A stretch of DNA of 64,000 nucleotides from Aeromonas lusitana (GTDB taxonomy: Bacteria; Pseudomonadota; Gammaproteobacteria; Enterobacterales; Aeromonadaceae). The stretch is from positions 107,882-171,881 of the forward strand of contig NZ_PGCP01000015.1 in NCBI RefSeq assembly GCF_002812985.1. Reading direction: 5' to 3'. The notes beneath the pieces are model-generated. The model searched no databases and was not told the origin of the DNA. It saw only the letters and a program-made list of their open reading frames with translations. A program made the translations under genes and the position numbers. Positions 1 to 8,713 of this stretch are shown here, piece by piece. Each line of letters begins with the position of its first letter. Position 1 is the stretch's first letter.

Positions 1-648
1 CAGAGCCAGCAGCTCGCCAGCCAGTCGCGGCAGGTGGTCGATCAGGCCATGGCCAGCGTGACCGCGCTGGTGGCCGAGGTGGAAACTACAGCCAACTCCA
101 TCGCAGCCATGCAGCAGGATGTGCAGCAGATAGGCTCCATCCTCGGGGTCATCGGCAGCATCGCCGAGCAGACCAATCTGCTGGCCCTCAACGCGGCGAT
201 CGAGGCAGCCAGGGCCGGCGAGCAGGGCCGTGGTTTTGCCGTGGTGGCCGACGAGGTGCGATCCCTCGCCGGGCGTACCCAGCAGAGCACGGCCGAGATC
301 CAGACCATGCTGACCCGGCTGCAACGGGGCACCCAGACGGTGGTCGCGGCCATGGGCAACACGCGCCAGAGTTGCCAGGATGCGGCGCAGAATACCAACA
401 AGGTGAATGCGTCGCTGGATCTGATGGCGGGGGAGGTGGTGGAGATCAACGATCTCATCAGCCACATCGCCACGGCAGCGGAAGAGCAGAGTGCAGTGGC
501 CGAGGAGATCAACCGCAACATGAGCGCGATTGCCGAGGTGATCACTCAGCTCAAGGGCAACGGCGAGCGGACGGTGGAGAGTTCGACCTCCATGCAGCAC
601 ACCTATGACAGGCTGAGGGAGATAGTGGGGCACTTTCGTTTGCAATGA
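1..648 (+). CDS. Methyl-accepting chemotaxis protein, C-terminal part (5' truncated by window edge)
   Basis: The reading frame is open from base 1, so the gene begins upstream; about 215 residues are visible. They are the cytoplasmic signalling half of a chemoreceptor: the hairpin tip with [19 protein letters not shown] near codons 55-75, the conserved [12 protein letters not shown] stretch, then a long alanine/glutamate-rich coiled coil ending in HFRLQ. The tip contacts CheA and CheW at the inner membrane and controls flagellar rotation. The sensor domain lies outside the window, so no ligand can be proposed. The stop codon sits inside a 13-bp tandem repeat, and a strong hairpin follows about 55 bases later. 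Confidence 0.95.
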   Translation, partial: QSQQLASQSRQVVDQAMASVTALVAEVETTANSIAAMQQDVQQIGSILGVIGSIAEQTNLLALNAAIEAARAGEQGRGFAVVADEVRSLAGRTQQSTAEIQTMLTRLQRGTQTVVAAMGNTRQSCQDAAQNTNKVNASLDLMAGEVVEINDLISHIATAAEEQSAVAEEINRNMSAIAEVITQLKGNGERTVESSTSMQHTYDRLREIVGHFRLQ

Positions 649-675
649 GCGTCTGCAATGACCGTTTGCAGTGAG
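637..675 (+). repeat. Three tandem 13-bp repeats over the chemoreceptor stop codon
   Basis: CGTTTGCAATGAG (637-649), CGTCTGCAATGAC (650-662) and CGTTTGCAGTGAG (663-675) are adjacent copies with one to three differences. The first copy holds the TGA stop. Because 13 is not a multiple of three, the later copies are read in different frames, but they lie past the stop and do not change the protein. Confidence 0.85.
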
Positions 676-701
676 ACGTCATCGGTGAAGGGAAACATCG
701 G

Positions 702-724
702 CTGGCCGGAGCGACTCCGGCCAG
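702..724 (+). terminator. Strong hairpin after the chemoreceptor gene
   Basis: CTGGCCGGAG (702-711) pairs perfectly with CTCCGGCCAG (715-724) around a CGA loop. No U-tract follows, so it is either an inefficient terminator or an mRNA 3' end stabiliser. Confidence 0.55.
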
Positions 725-762
725 AACGCTGGAGAAGCCAATGCAAAAGCCAAAAAGCAGGC

Positions 763-792
763 AAAAAGATGGGGGCGACTTGCGTCGCCCCC
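763..792 (-). terminator. Terminator of the CsrB-type RNA
   Basis: On the minus strand GGGGGCGAC (792-784) pairs with GTCGCCCCC (779-771) around a 4-nt loop, followed by ATCTTTTT. The T-run is present only in this direction, which fixes the strand of the RNA. Confidence 0.85.
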
Positions 793-1035
793 GATAGTCT
801 TATCGCTCATGTCCTTGAACGAAGTTGCTCCCTGCAATCCCTGACTATACCTCTTCCTTTAGGTTTCCCCTTCCCAATCCTTTGGGGTGTCCTTTAGCCA
901 TCATGGCCTGACGAGTCATCCATTCCCGTCGCACTTTCTCCGTCCTGGGAGGTGTCCTTTACCACATCCTGTGGTGAGTCCATTTGCCCAACCCTGGCAG
1001 CCAGTCTTCCTGACCGACTTCATTGCGTCCGTGCA
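763..1035 (-). ncRNA. csrB: CsrB-type regulatory RNA
   Basis: Read on the minus strand, this spacer holds more than a dozen GGA motifs, many in hairpin loops, for example CCAC-AGGAT-GTGG and CTCC-CAGGAC-GGAG. It contains AAAGGACACCTCCCAGGACG, close to a block in E. coli CsrB, and CAGGGAGCAAC near the 3' end as in E. coli. CsrB RNAs bind many copies of the translational regulator CsrA (RsmA) and sequester it, thereby controlling carbon storage, motility, biofilm and virulence. The 5' end is set from a promoter at 1042-1069 and the 3' end from a perfect terminator. Length is about 270 nt, shorter than the 369 nt of E. coli CsrB, which is expected to vary. No protein gene on either strand explains the region. 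Confidence 0.85.
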
Positions 1036-1041
1036 GGAGTA

Positions 1042-1069
1042 ACTATAAGGATTTCGCGCAGGACGACAA
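1042..1069 (-). promoter_or_regulatory. Probable promoter of the CsrB-type RNA
   Basis: Minus strand: TTGTCG (1069-1064), 16-bp spacer, TATAGT (1047-1042). This predicts a start near 1035, just before the first GGA motifs. Confidence 0.6.
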
Positions 1070-1556
1070 CGGCACCTTGAAAAACGTTTTTACGCAACTC
1101 GTTTCCAAGGAAACGGTAATGGGTATTTATCGTTATAAATCATTGCATTGTATTTTTAATCTGCGGTTTTTTTGATCCTATCTTCCGACTATGGCGAGAG
1201 CTTTAAAGGCGCTTTGCTTACGCAGACTATGGCGAATGTCTCACACACCGTTTAACTGGGGTTCAGGAATGTAACAAAGGCAGGTGTCGTACGCGGATCC
1301 TGGGATCGACAAATGGGTCGAATCCCCCGTCAGGACGTTGCCACAGGGGTTGGGCCAGGGTGTCACGAACGACATAGAGACCACCCCCAACAGGGAGGCT
1401 CAGATCGATAGGCGGTGCCATCAGCAGAGGGCATGGATAAATTCTGGCGCTTTGCGGCATGAAGCGGGCCGGGTTGGGAGATATGCGGTCGTCTAACGGT
1501 GACAAGCGGAGGGAAGGATAAGCCAAGAGGAGGCGGCCTCCCCTTGAGCTTTGGTT
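1070..1556. other. Spacer upstream of csrB, no convincing gene
   Basis: The stretch holds an 11-bp direct repeat, GACTATGGCGA at 1187-1197 and 1225-1235, upstream of csrB on its side. GAGGAGGC-GGCCTCCCC near 1530-1546 is a GC-rich palindrome that may end the small secreted-protein gene. An open minus-strand frame of 87 codons (1263-1526, TTG start) has weak codon bias and no family resemblance, and I do not accept it. Confidence 0.5.
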
Positions 1557-1733
1557 TCAGTAGTGCTGGCTGCCGCCATGCCACCGACACACATATTCGG
1601 GCACCAGCATCTGGGGCGCCTGGCCAACATGACACACCACCAGAGGCATGGCAGGGGCTCCCTGGGCGCTGACCAGGGTGGGGGTGGCGGGTAGGACCAG
1701 GGCGATGAGCAGAAACAGCGATTTGATCTTCAT
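1557..1733 (-). CDS. Small secreted/periplasmic protein of unknown function
   Basis: 58 residues from an ATG preceded by AAGGAG with good spacing; a longer frame begins 14 codons upstream without such a site. The N-terminus is a textbook signal peptide: MKIKS, a leucine/alanine core, then LVSAQG as a likely cleavage site near residue 23. The mature peptide of about 35 residues has two cysteines, in VCHVG and YVCRW, which could form one disulfide in the periplasm. A GC-rich palindrome lies just downstream. I recognise no family. The signal peptide and ribosome site make translation likely; function is unknown. Confidence 0.65.
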   Translation of the reverse strand: MKIKSLFLLIALVLPATPTLVSAQGAPAMPLVVCHVGQAPQMLVPEYVCRWHGGSQHY

Positions 1734-2480
1734 GGGTATCTCCTTGGTGACAGGACTCGGTGTGATACTGATCACTTTTTGAGTTAAGCCGAGTCATGGG
1801 GCTACGCAAGGAAGTGAAATAAATTCAACTAATGAAAAAAGTTTAAAAAGAGGATGTGATCGCCCGCTTGAAAAAATCCCTGCCAGGATGCGTTCAGAAT
1901 GCATATCCATATAAATGAGATGCGCCGAGTACCGTCAATCAAGGGCCTGCCAACGCGGGTTGGCGTCAATGCCATGATCTGGGACAAAAGATGGATTATT
2001 CAGCCAGTCCGGCGATTATGACTATTTATGTGGCCATCAACCAAGACTCTATCGGAGATAAATTCACTCCCTTGCATATAAAATTCAATTCATTTGAAAT
2101 TTGTTTTTATCTATATGATTTAATTGAAAATGATGTTTTTGTATTATCCCTTTGTAGATATTTTTCGTGAATGAAATCGCTCTCAAATTGAAATAAATTC
2201 GCCATTTTTTGATTATTGATGCGGCGCTAATGAATGGCGAAATGTCATTTATGTAAACTCCATCAAAAATTAACTCCTGAATTTATTCAGTTCTGAGTGA
2301 ATGTGATCAATGTCTAAGTTTGCTTTGATTGGTAGACCTAACCTCTGTCACGAAAGGCAAGGGCAGGATAGAACACAAGCCGAGTACCCTACATAAAGAA
2401 TATCCCGCCTTCGCCACGAGCATGAATAGAAGGAATCTATTCAATCACTCGCAGGGACCACTGCAAGACGGAATATAATC
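1734..2480. promoter_or_regulatory. AT-rich control region upstream of arcA
   Basis: About 750 bases without a gene, much richer in A+T than the surroundings. Candidate sites: TTGCATATAAAATTCAAT (2072-2089), resembling an ArgR box with one extra spacer base; the palindrome CTGAATTTATTCAG (2277-2290); and an 8-bp hairpin TGAATAGA/TCTATTCA around AGGAA (2423-2443) only 38 bases before the arcA start. A further hairpin, GCCAAC/GTTGGC, lies at 1949-1964. I found no clean TTGAT-N4-ATCAA FNR site by eye. Regulation by arginine and low oxygen is known for arc operons; these particular sites are inference. Confidence 0.45.
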
Positions 2481-3701
2481 ATGAGCAAATTTTATGTAGG
2501 TTCTGAAGTTGGCCAATTGCGCCGTGTCATGTTGCACCGCCCCAACCTCAGTCTGAAGCGTCTGACCCCTTCCAACTGTCAGGATCTGCTGTTTGATGAC
2601 GTCCTGTCCGTTGAACGTGCCGGCCAGGAGCATGACAAATTCGCTCAAGTGCTGCGCGATCAGAATGTCGAAGTCTTCCTGCTGACCAATCTGCTGGCCG
2701 AAACCCTGGACGTACCGGAAGCCAAAGCCTGGCTGCTGCAAAACCAGGTCTCCGATTATCGCCTCGGCACCGCACTGGCCAATGACGTGCGCTGCTTCCT
2801 GGCTGACATGCCGCACCGCGAGCTGGCTCGCATCCTCTCCGGCGGCCTGACCTACTCCGAGATGCCCTACAGCGGCGTCAACATGGTAGTGGGCATGCAT
2901 GCACTGACCGATTTCATCATCGAGCCGCTGCCCAACCACCTCTTTACCCGTGACACCTCCTGCTGGGTCTATGGTGGCGTCTCCATCAACCCCATGGCCA
3001 AGGCCGCCCGTCGCCGTGAAACCAACCATGTGAAGGCCATCTACCGCTGGCACCCGCAGTTTGCCGGTCAGGACTTCATCAAGTACTTCGGTGACGAAGA
3101 GCGTGACTACGACAACTCCACCATCGAAGGGGGTGACGTCCTGGTCATCGGCCGCGGCGCCGTGCTCATCGGCATGTCCGAGCGCACCACGCCACAAGGT
3201 GTCGAGCACCTGGCGCGCGGTCTGTTCAAACACGGCCAGGCCAAGCAGGTCATCGCCATGCAACTGCCGAAACACCGCAGCTGCATGCACCTGGATACCG
3301 TCATGACCCACATGGACATAGACACCTTCTCCGTCTATCCGGAAGTCATCCGCAAGGATGTGAACTGCTGGAGCCTGACCCCGGGCGGTGCCACCGGCAT
3401 GAACATCAAGGAAGAAGGCTACTTCGTGACCGCCATCGAGAAGGCGCTGGGTGTGGATCAGCTGAAACTCATCACCACTGGCGGCGACACCTTCGAGGCC
3501 GAGCGTGAGCAGTGGAACGACGCCAACAACGTGCTGACCGTGCGTCCAGGGGTGGTCGTGGGCTACGAGCGCAACACCTACACCAACGAGAAATACGACA
3601 AGGCTGGCATCACAGTGCTGCCCATCCCGGGTGAAGAGCTGGGACGTGGTCGCGGCGGCGCCCGCTGCATGAGCTGCCCGATGGAACGTGACGGCATCTA
3701 A
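2481..3701 (+). CDS. arcA: Arginine deiminase
   Basis: 406 residues, the normal length. The enzyme hydrolyses L-arginine to citrulline and ammonia in the cytoplasm, the first step of arginine fermentation. The guanidine-modifying enzyme fold is shown by RDTSCW, the TIEGGDV segment carrying the catalytic glutamate, the [10 protein letters not shown] segment with the catalytic histidine, and the C-terminal RCMSCP, whose first cysteine (about C396) is the nucleophile. The ATG lies after a weak GGAATA site. It heads arcA-arcC-arcB-arcD, all on this strand, so the pathway (deiminase, carbamoyltransferase, kinase, exchanger) is complete in one locus, giving ATP and ammonia for anaerobic growth or acid resistance. 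Confidence 0.97.
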   Translation: MSKFYVGSEVGQLRRVMLHRPNLSLKRLTPSNCQDLLFDDVLSVERAGQEHDKFAQVLRDQNVEVFLLTNLLAETLDVPEAKAWLLQNQVSDYRLGTALANDVRCFLADMPHRELARILSGGLTYSEMPYSGVNMVVGMHALTDFIIEPLPNHLFTRDTSCWVYGGVSINPMAKAARRRETNHVKAIYRWHPQFAGQDFIKYFGDEERDYDNSTIEGGDVLVIGRGAVLIGMSERTTPQGVEHLARGLFKHGQAKQVIAMQLPKHRSCMHLDTVMTHMDIDTFSVYPEVIRKDVNCWSLTPGGATGMNIKEEGYFVTAIEKALGVDQLKLITTGGDTFEAEREQWNDANNVLTVRPGVVVGYERNTYTNEKYDKAGITVLPIPGEELGRGRGGARCMSCPMERDGI

Positions 3702-3762
3702 CAAGACGGCGTGGCGCCGGCGGAGGCTGGCGCCACACAGACTCACACTCGAGATCAATGCT

Positions 3763-4689
3763 ATGAAAAAACCAACTGTCGTCGTCGCCCTGGGGGGCAA
3801 TGCCCTGCTCCGTCGCGGCGAGCCGCTTGAAGCTGACATCCAGCGCAAGAACATCGCCACCGCCGCCAAGACCATCGCCCGCATCGCCGAGGATTACAAC
3901 GTGGTACTGGTGCACGGCAACGGCCCGCAAGTCGGCCTGCTGGCCCTGCAGAACAGCGCCTACACCAAGGTCGCACCCTATCCCCTGGATGTGCTGGGCG
4001 CCGAGTCCCAGGGCATGATCGGCTACATGCTGATCCAGGAGCTGAAGAACCTGATGCCGAGCCGCAACGTCACCGCGTTGCTGACCCAGGTCCAGGTCGA
4101 TCCCAAGGATCCCGCCTTCGCCAATCCGACCAAGTTCATCGGTCCCGTCTACGAAGAAGCGGAAGCCCGCGCCCTGGCTGCCGAGAAGCAGTGGAGCGTC
4201 AAGGCTGACGGCAAGTTCTTCCGCCGAGTGGTGCCGTCCCCGCTGCCCCAGCGCATCGTCGAAGGCGACGCCATCGAAACCCTGATCGCCCAGGGTCACC
4301 TCATCATCTGTACCGGTGGTGGTGGCATTCCGGTGACCTGGGATGGCCAGTGCCTGACCGGCATCGAAGCCGTCATCGACAAGGACATGTCTGCCGCCTA
4401 CCTGGCCAAGCAGATCAAGGCCGACGCCCTGCTGATCCTGACCGACGCCGATGCCGTCTACCTGGATTGGGGCAAACCGACCCAGCGTCCTCTGCGCATC
4501 ACCAGCCCGGACGAGCTGGCTGGCGTTCAGTTCGATGCCGGCTCCATGGGGCCCAAGGTCGAAGCGTCCTGCGAATTCGTCAAGGCGACCGGCGGCATGG
4601 TCGGCATCGGTTCCCTGGAAGATGGTCTGGCCATCCTCAGAGGCGAAGCCGGCACCAATATCGTTGCCACCAATACCGTGAATGCCTAG
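3763..4689 (+). CDS. arcC: Carbamate kinase
   Basis: 308 residues from ATG ([12 protein letters not shown]). An in-frame upstream extension overlaps the end of arcA and has no family resemblance, so it is excluded. The enzyme transfers phosphate from carbamoyl phosphate to ADP, yielding ATP, CO2 and ammonia: the energy-conserving last step of the deiminase pathway. Amino-acid-kinase signatures are the N-terminal [10 protein letters not shown], the HGNGPQVG loop near residue 55, and CTGGGGIPV followed by [10 protein letters not shown] in the C-terminal half. It sits 61 bases after arcA and 91 before arcB, consistent with one transcript. The arcA-arcC-arcB order differs from the arcDABC order of Pseudomonas. 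Confidence 0.96.
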   Translation: MKKPTVVVALGGNALLRRGEPLEADIQRKNIATAAKTIARIAEDYNVVLVHGNGPQVGLLALQNSAYTKVAPYPLDVLGAESQGMIGYMLIQELKNLMPSRNVTALLTQVQVDPKDPAFANPTKFIGPVYEEAEARALAAEKQWSVKADGKFFRRVVPSPLPQRIVEGDAIETLIAQGHLIICTGGGGIPVTWDGQCLTGIEAVIDKDMSAAYLAKQIKADALLILTDADAVYLDWGKPTQRPLRITSPDELAGVQFDAGSMGPKVEASCEFVKATGGMVGIGSLEDGLAILRGEAGTNIVATNTVNA

Positions 4690-4780
4690 TTAGCTAGCGG
4701 TCTGAACAACTTTGAACTGTGTACTGCGTAGTCAATAACACTGCCCAAATTGGTCTGAACAAATATAGAGAGAACTCATC

Positions 4781-5785
4781 ATGGCTTTTAATCTGCGTAA
4801 CCGTAACTTCCTGAAACTGCTGGACTTCACCCCGCGCGAAATCCAATACATGATCGATCTGGCCATCGACCTGAAGAAGGCCAAATACGGTGGCTATGAG
4901 CGCAAGCACCTGACCGGCAAGAACATCGCCCTGATCTTCGAGAAGACCTCCACCCGCACCCGTTGCGCGTTTGAAGTCGCGGCCTTCGACCAGGGCGCCC
5001 AGGTCTCCTACCTCGGCCCAAGCGGTTCCCAGATTGGTCACAAGGAGTCCATGAAGGACACCGCCCGTGTACTGGGCCGCATGTATGACGGTATCGAATA
5101 CCGTGGCTACGGCCAGGAGATCGTCGAAGAGCTGGGTGCCTACGCCGGTGTGCCGGTCTGGAACGGCCTGACCAACGAATTCCACCCGACCCAGATCCTG
5201 GCCGACTTCATGACCATGCTGGAGCACGGCAAGGGCAAGCGTCTGGATCAGATCAAGTTCGCCTACCTGGGGGATGCTCGCAACAACATGGGCAACTCCC
5301 TGATGGTCGGTGCCGCCAAGATGGGCATGGACATCCGTCTGGTTGCACCCAAGGCCTTCTGGCCGGAAGAAGAGCTGGTTGCCCAGTGCCGCCAGATCGC
5401 CGAAGAGACCGGCGCTCGCATCCACCTGACCGAAGACGTGAAAGAAGGCGTGCTGGGTGCCGACTTCCTCTACACCGACGTCTGGGTCTCCATGGGGGAA
5501 GCGAAAGAAGCCTGGGATCAGCGCGTCAAACTGATGACCCCCTATCAGGTCAACATGGACGTCATCAACGCCACCAAGAACCCGGATGTGAAATTCATGC
5601 ACTGCCTGCCGGCGTTCCACAACGATGAGACCACCATGGGCAAGGAAGTGGCTGACAAGTACGGCATGAAGGGTCTGGAAGTGACCGAGGACGTGTTCGA
5701 ATCCGAGCACAGCATAGTATTCGACGAGGCCGAGAACCGGATGCACACCATCAAGGCAGTGATGGTTGCTACGCTGGGCGACTAA
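4781..5785 (+). CDS. arcB: Ornithine carbamoyltransferase, catabolic (arc cluster)
   Basis: 334 residues. It interconverts citrulline plus phosphate and ornithine plus carbamoyl phosphate; in this operon the catabolic direction feeds ArcC. The carbamoyl-phosphate loop STRTR is at residues 57-61, HPTQ follows WNGLTNEF in the middle, and HCLPAFH is near residue 273. Its position between carbamate kinase and the exchanger is the reason to prefer arcB over the anabolic argF, since sequence alone does not separate them reliably. The start ATG follows AGAGAGAA. A GC-rich hairpin with a short T-run lies 16 bases after the stop. Confidence 0.95.
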   Translation: MAFNLRNRNFLKLLDFTPREIQYMIDLAIDLKKAKYGGYERKHLTGKNIALIFEKTSTRTRCAFEVAAFDQGAQVSYLGPSGSQIGHKESMKDTARVLGRMYDGIEYRGYGQEIVEELGAYAGVPVWNGLTNEFHPTQILADFMTMLEHGKGKRLDQIKFAYLGDARNNMGNSLMVGAAKMGMDIRLVAPKAFWPEEELVAQCRQIAEETGARIHLTEDVKEGVLGADFLYTDVWVSMGEAKEAWDQRVKLMTPYQVNMDVINATKNPDVKFMHCLPAFHNDETTMGKEVADKYGMKGLEVTEDVFESEHSIVFDEAENRMHTIKAVMVATLGD

Positions 5786-5800
5786 GGTCGCAGTAGTGGT

Positions 5801-5824
5801 GCCGGGGGGTGACCCCCGGCTTTT
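5801..5824 (+). terminator. Hairpin terminator after arcB
   Basis: GCCGGGGG (5801-5808) pairs with CCCCCGGC (5813-5820), followed by TTTT. Since arcD continues on the same strand 80 bases on, it may be a partial terminator lowering carrier expression relative to the enzymes, or arcD may have its own promoter in the gap. Confidence 0.75.
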
Positions 5825-5906
5825 CGACCATGTGACAGCGGCATAATACCTCTAACCCTACAACCCGCAGATACATGGATACCGCACCACAGAAGGAAGC
5901 TGGACC

Positions 5907-7313
5907 ATGACCAAATTCAAGTTCCCGTCAGCCTACACGATTTTGTTTGTGCTGATCGCCCTGGTGGCCGCCCTGAGCTGGATAGTGCCGGCCGGCAAAT
6001 ACGACATGGTAATGAACGAGGCCCTCGGCAAAGAAGTGCCGGTGGCTGGTACTTACAAGCTGGTGGATGGCAATCCCCAGGGGATAGTCGACGTGCTGCT
6101 GGCACCCATCGATGGCCTCTACAACCACGACACCTATGAGGCTGGCGCCATCGACGTCTCCCTCTTCATCCTGATCATCGGCGGCTTCCTTGGCATAGTG
6201 ACCAAGACAGGCGCCATCGATGCCGGTATCGAGCGCGTCACCGATCGTCTGCGTGGCCGCGAGGAGTGGATGATCCCGATCCTGATGGCGCTGTTCGCCG
6301 CGGGCGGCACCATCTACGGCATGGCGGAAGAGTCCCTGCCGTTCTACACCCTGCTGGTACCCGTGATGATGGCCGCCCGCTTCGACCCTGTCGTGGCTGC
6401 CGCAACCGTCTTGCTCGGCGCCGGTATCGGTACCCTGGGCTCCACCATCAACCCGTTTGCGACCGTGATTGCCGCCAACGCCGCCGGCATCTCCTTCACC
6501 GACGGTATCTGGCTGCGTGTCGCCATGCTGGTGGCCGGCTGGTTGCTGTGTGTGGCCTACGTGATGCGTTACGCCAAGATGGTGCGCAACGATCCAAGCA
6601 AGTCCCTGGTGGCCGACAAGTGGGATGAGAACCGTGCCCACTTCCTCGGCAACAAGAGTGACGAGATGCTGGAGTTCACCCTGACCCGTAAAATCGTGCT
6701 GGGTATCTTCGTCGCCGCCTTCGCCGTGATGATCTACGGTGTGGCCGTGCTCGGCTGGTGGATGGCACAGATCTCCGGTGTCTTCCTGGCCGCCGCCATC
6801 ATAGTGGGCCTCATCTCCCGCATGAGCGAGGAGGAGCTGACCTCCAACTTCATCGACGGTGCCCGTGACCTGCTCGGCGTGGCCCTCATCATAGGTATCG
6901 CCCGCGGTATCGTGGTGGTGATGGACAACGGCATGATCACCCACACCATCTTGCACAGTGCGGAAGGGATCGTCACCGGCCTCTCCACAGTGGTGTTCAT
7001 CAACGTGATGTTCGTGCTGGAAGTGGTGCTCTCCTTCCTGGTGCCGTCCTCCTCCGGTCTGGCGGTGCTGACCATGCCGATCATGGCGCCGCTGGCCGAC
7101 TTCGCCAACGTGGGTCGCGAGCTGGTAGTCACCGCTTACCAGTCCGCCTCCGGCCTGGTGAACCTGGTGACCCCGACCTCCGCCGTGGTCATGGGTGGCC
7201 TGGCCATTGCCAAGGTGCCTTATGTGCGCTGGCTGAAGTGGGTAGCCCCGCTGCTCGGTATCCTGACCGTGCTGATCGTGGTCTGCCTGAGCCTGGGGGC
7301 TCTGCTCTCCTAA
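5907..7313 (+). CDS. arcD: YfcC-family membrane carrier, probable arginine/ornithine exchanger
   Basis: 468 residues, strongly hydrophobic, about a dozen predicted membrane spans. It belongs to the YfcC/DcuC-type carriers: the N-terminus has AYTILFVLIALVAALSWIVP, and later segments include GMAEESLPFY and FLVPSSSGLAVLTMPIMAPL with a second half-repeat NLVTPTSAVVMGGLAIA. In Gram-negative arc loci such a carrier often replaces the unrelated ArcD of Pseudomonas. Import of arginine coupled to ornithine export is inferred from the operon position; the sequence alone would also allow a dicarboxylate or another amino acid. A good ribosome site (GAAGGAAG) precedes the ATG and a strong terminator follows. 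Confidence 0.85.
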   Translation: MTKFKFPSAYTILFVLIALVAALSWIVPAGKYDMVMNEALGKEVPVAGTYKLVDGNPQGIVDVLLAPIDGLYNHDTYEAGAIDVSLFILIIGGFLGIVTKTGAIDAGIERVTDRLRGREEWMIPILMALFAAGGTIYGMAEESLPFYTLLVPVMMAARFDPVVAAATVLLGAGIGTLGSTINPFATVIAANAAGISFTDGIWLRVAMLVAGWLLCVAYVMRYAKMVRNDPSKSLVADKWDENRAHFLGNKSDEMLEFTLTRKIVLGIFVAAFAVMIYGVAVLGWWMAQISGVFLAAAIIVGLISRMSEEELTSNFIDGARDLLGVALIIGIARGIVVVMDNGMITHTILHSAEGIVTGLSTVVFINVMFVLEVVLSFLVPSSSGLAVLTMPIMAPLADFANVGRELVVTAYQSASGLVNLVTPTSAVVMGGLAIAKVPYVRWLKWVAPLLGILTVLIVVCLSLGALLS

Positions 7314-7337
7314 GCAAGCACCCCATATCGACACCAA

Positions 7338-7363
7338 ACGGGAGCCGCTGGCTCCCGTTTTTT
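7338..7363 (+). terminator. Terminator of the arc operon
   Basis: ACGGGAGC (7338-7345) pairs with GCTCCCGT (7351-7358), followed by TTTTT. Classic rho-independent signal at the end of arcD. Confidence 0.92.
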
Positions 7364-7435
7364 ATTGCACTTGGGGGCGAAGGTCATGCCCAGCCAGGGG
7401 ACGGGCACTCGTGCCACGGGGCCCGCTACAGCGGT

Positions 7436-7472
7436 AGAAAGACGGCAAGAGAAAGACGGCAAGAGAAAGACG
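7436..7472. repeat. Tandem 14-bp repeat between arcD and argR
   Basis: AGAAAGACGGCAAG occurs at 7436-7449 and 7450-7463, followed by the first nine bases of a third copy (7464-7472). It lies between two convergent genes, just outside their terminators. Confidence 0.9.
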
Positions 7473-7487
7473 TGAATACAGCGGATA

Positions 7488-7513
7488 TAAAAAAGGCGAC
7501 CCCGGGGTCGCCT
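7488..7513 (-). terminator. Terminator of the argR-family gene
   Basis: AGGCGACCCC (7494-7503) and GGGGTCGCCT (7504-7513) form a perfect palindrome; on the minus strand a T-run follows. Confidence 0.88.
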
Positions 7514-7540
7514 CTTGTATTCGCATTCGGGGGGAAAGAC

Positions 7541-8032
7541 TTAACGCGCCTGGGCCAGGGTGCGCACCACGGCGGCGTGGGCCAGGCGGGTGCGGCTGAT
7601 GTGGCGGGGGGCAACCAGCACCACATCGTTGCCGGCCACGGCGCCCAGGATCTCGGGATCGGCGTTGCGATCCAGCAGGCGGGCCACCACGGTAGCGGCG
7701 CCCGGTGTGGTGTGCACCAGCACCATCTGCTGGTTGTGCACCACGGCGCGCACCATGTCGTGCACCGAGCGGGTGCTGCCGGCGGGTTCCAGCTGATCGT
7801 CTACCAGCGTGTAGACCTTCTTGCCGTTGGCATTCTGGGCCTTGGCCACGCCGAGGCGGCGCAGCAGGCGGGAGATGGTGGACTGGCTGATGTCGGCAAA
7901 CCCCCGCTCCGCCAGCTCGCGACGGATCTCTTCCTGGGTGCTGTAACAGTGCTGGCCGATGATCTGGCGGCAGGCATCCAGCTGGGCCAGGTCGGACTCT
8001 TGTTCAGCGTGACGATGGAGGGTCTTGACCAC
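7541..8032 (-). CDS. argR: ArgR-family arginine-responsive regulator
   Basis: Read from a GTG with a clear AAAGGA site 7 bases upstream, the protein has 163 residues; an ATG at 8080 would add 16 residues without a ribosome site. The N-terminal winged helix carries STQEEIRRELAERGF and SQSTISRLLRRLG; the C-terminal oligomerisation and arginine-binding domain carries HTTPGAATVVARLLD, close to the HTSPGAA signature of E. coli ArgR. It faces the arc operon tail to tail. Placement beside arc genes suggests a dedicated regulator of arginine catabolism rather than the housekeeping ArgR that usually sits beside mdh; a second ArgR elsewhere in the genome is expected but not visible here. Confidence 0.9.
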   Translation of the reverse strand: MVKTLHRHAEQESDLAQLDACRQIIGQHCYSTQEEIRRELAERGFADISQSTISRLLRRLGVAKAQNANGKKVYTLVDDQLEPAGSTRSVHDMVRAVVHNQQMVLVHTTPGAATVVARLLDRNADPEILGAVAGNDVVLVAPRHISRTRLAHAAVVRTLAQAR

Positions 8033-8200
8033 GGGAGTGTCCTTTGATGATGCCAGGGGCTGCGACGCCATCTCTGCCATCCATGCCGTTTATAGCAAAA
8101 AATACTGATGGATATGAAATTGGCAGCGAATGAGCGATGTCTAGCCGTTATGGGATGGCAAATTATAACCAAAGGGGGAATTAGTGATGTGACAGGGGTC

Positions 8201-8222
8201 AAAAATGGGCCCCTCGGGGCCC
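8201..8222 (-). terminator. Terminator of pyrBI
   Basis: GGGCCCC (8207-8213) and GGGGCCC (8216-8222) form a GC hairpin; on the minus strand ATTTTT follows. It lies 9 bases after the pyrI stop. Confidence 0.9.
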
Positions 8223-8231
8223 GCTTGGCTA

Positions 8232-8696
8232 TTAGTAACGTTCGCTGACGATGTCCTGGGTGAAGGACTTCTCGCAGTATTTGCACTTCATGCGCACCAC
8301 ACCCTTCACCTCGCGCACCCGGAAGTAGCTGTCCACCGGCTCGTTGTGGGAGATGCAGTTGGAGTTGGGGCAGTGGAACACCCCGGCGATGAACTCCGGC
8401 AGCTCCAGCTGGTGCTTCTTCACCACGGTGAAGTCTTCGATGATGTTGACGGTCGCCTTGGGGGCGAACAGCGCCAGCTGGTTCGCCTGCTGCTCGGTCA
8501 GCTGGGTGTTCTCGATCTTGATGAGATCCTTCTTGCCGAGCGCGCCGGATTTGAGGTTGAAACCGACTGTGATCCGCTCCTGGGTCTCGATCAGCTGGAA
8601 CAGCTTGAGGATCTTGATGCCCTGGCCGGCGGGGACGTGGTCGATGACGGAGCCGTGACGGATGGCTTCGACTTGCAGTTGATTCTTCTCGGACAT
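8232..8696 (-). CDS. pyrI: Aspartate carbamoyltransferase regulatory chain
   Basis: 154 residues from the ATG of [12 protein letters not shown]; a longer frame runs back into pyrB and is excluded. The N-terminal allosteric domain binds CTP and ATP ([18 protein letters not shown], then [14 protein letters not shown]). The C-terminal zinc domain has four cysteines in CPNSNC and CKYC, which hold the catalytic trimers in the dodecamer. It follows pyrB by 17 bases in one operon. The protein gives feedback inhibition of pyrimidine synthesis. Confidence 0.97.
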   Translation of the reverse strand: MSEKNQLQVEAIRHGSVIDHVPAGQGIKILKLFQLIETQERITVGFNLKSGALGKKDLIKIENTQLTEQQANQLALFAPKATVNIIEDFTVVKKHQLELPEFIAGVFHCPNSNCISHNEPVDSYFRVREVKGVVRMKCKYCEKSFTQDIVSERY

Positions 8697-8713
8697 GATG
8701 TGTTCCCCTCGGC

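Noticed and set aside
1263..1526. 87-codon minus-strand frame with TTG start
   Set aside because: Mixed codon use, no signal peptide or known motif, start hidden near a palindrome; not enough to call a gene.
2445..3884. Long minus-strand frame opposite arcA
   Set aside because: High-GC coding DNA leaves long antisense frames open; the product is His/Gly/Val-rich and unlike any family, while arcA on the plus strand is certain.
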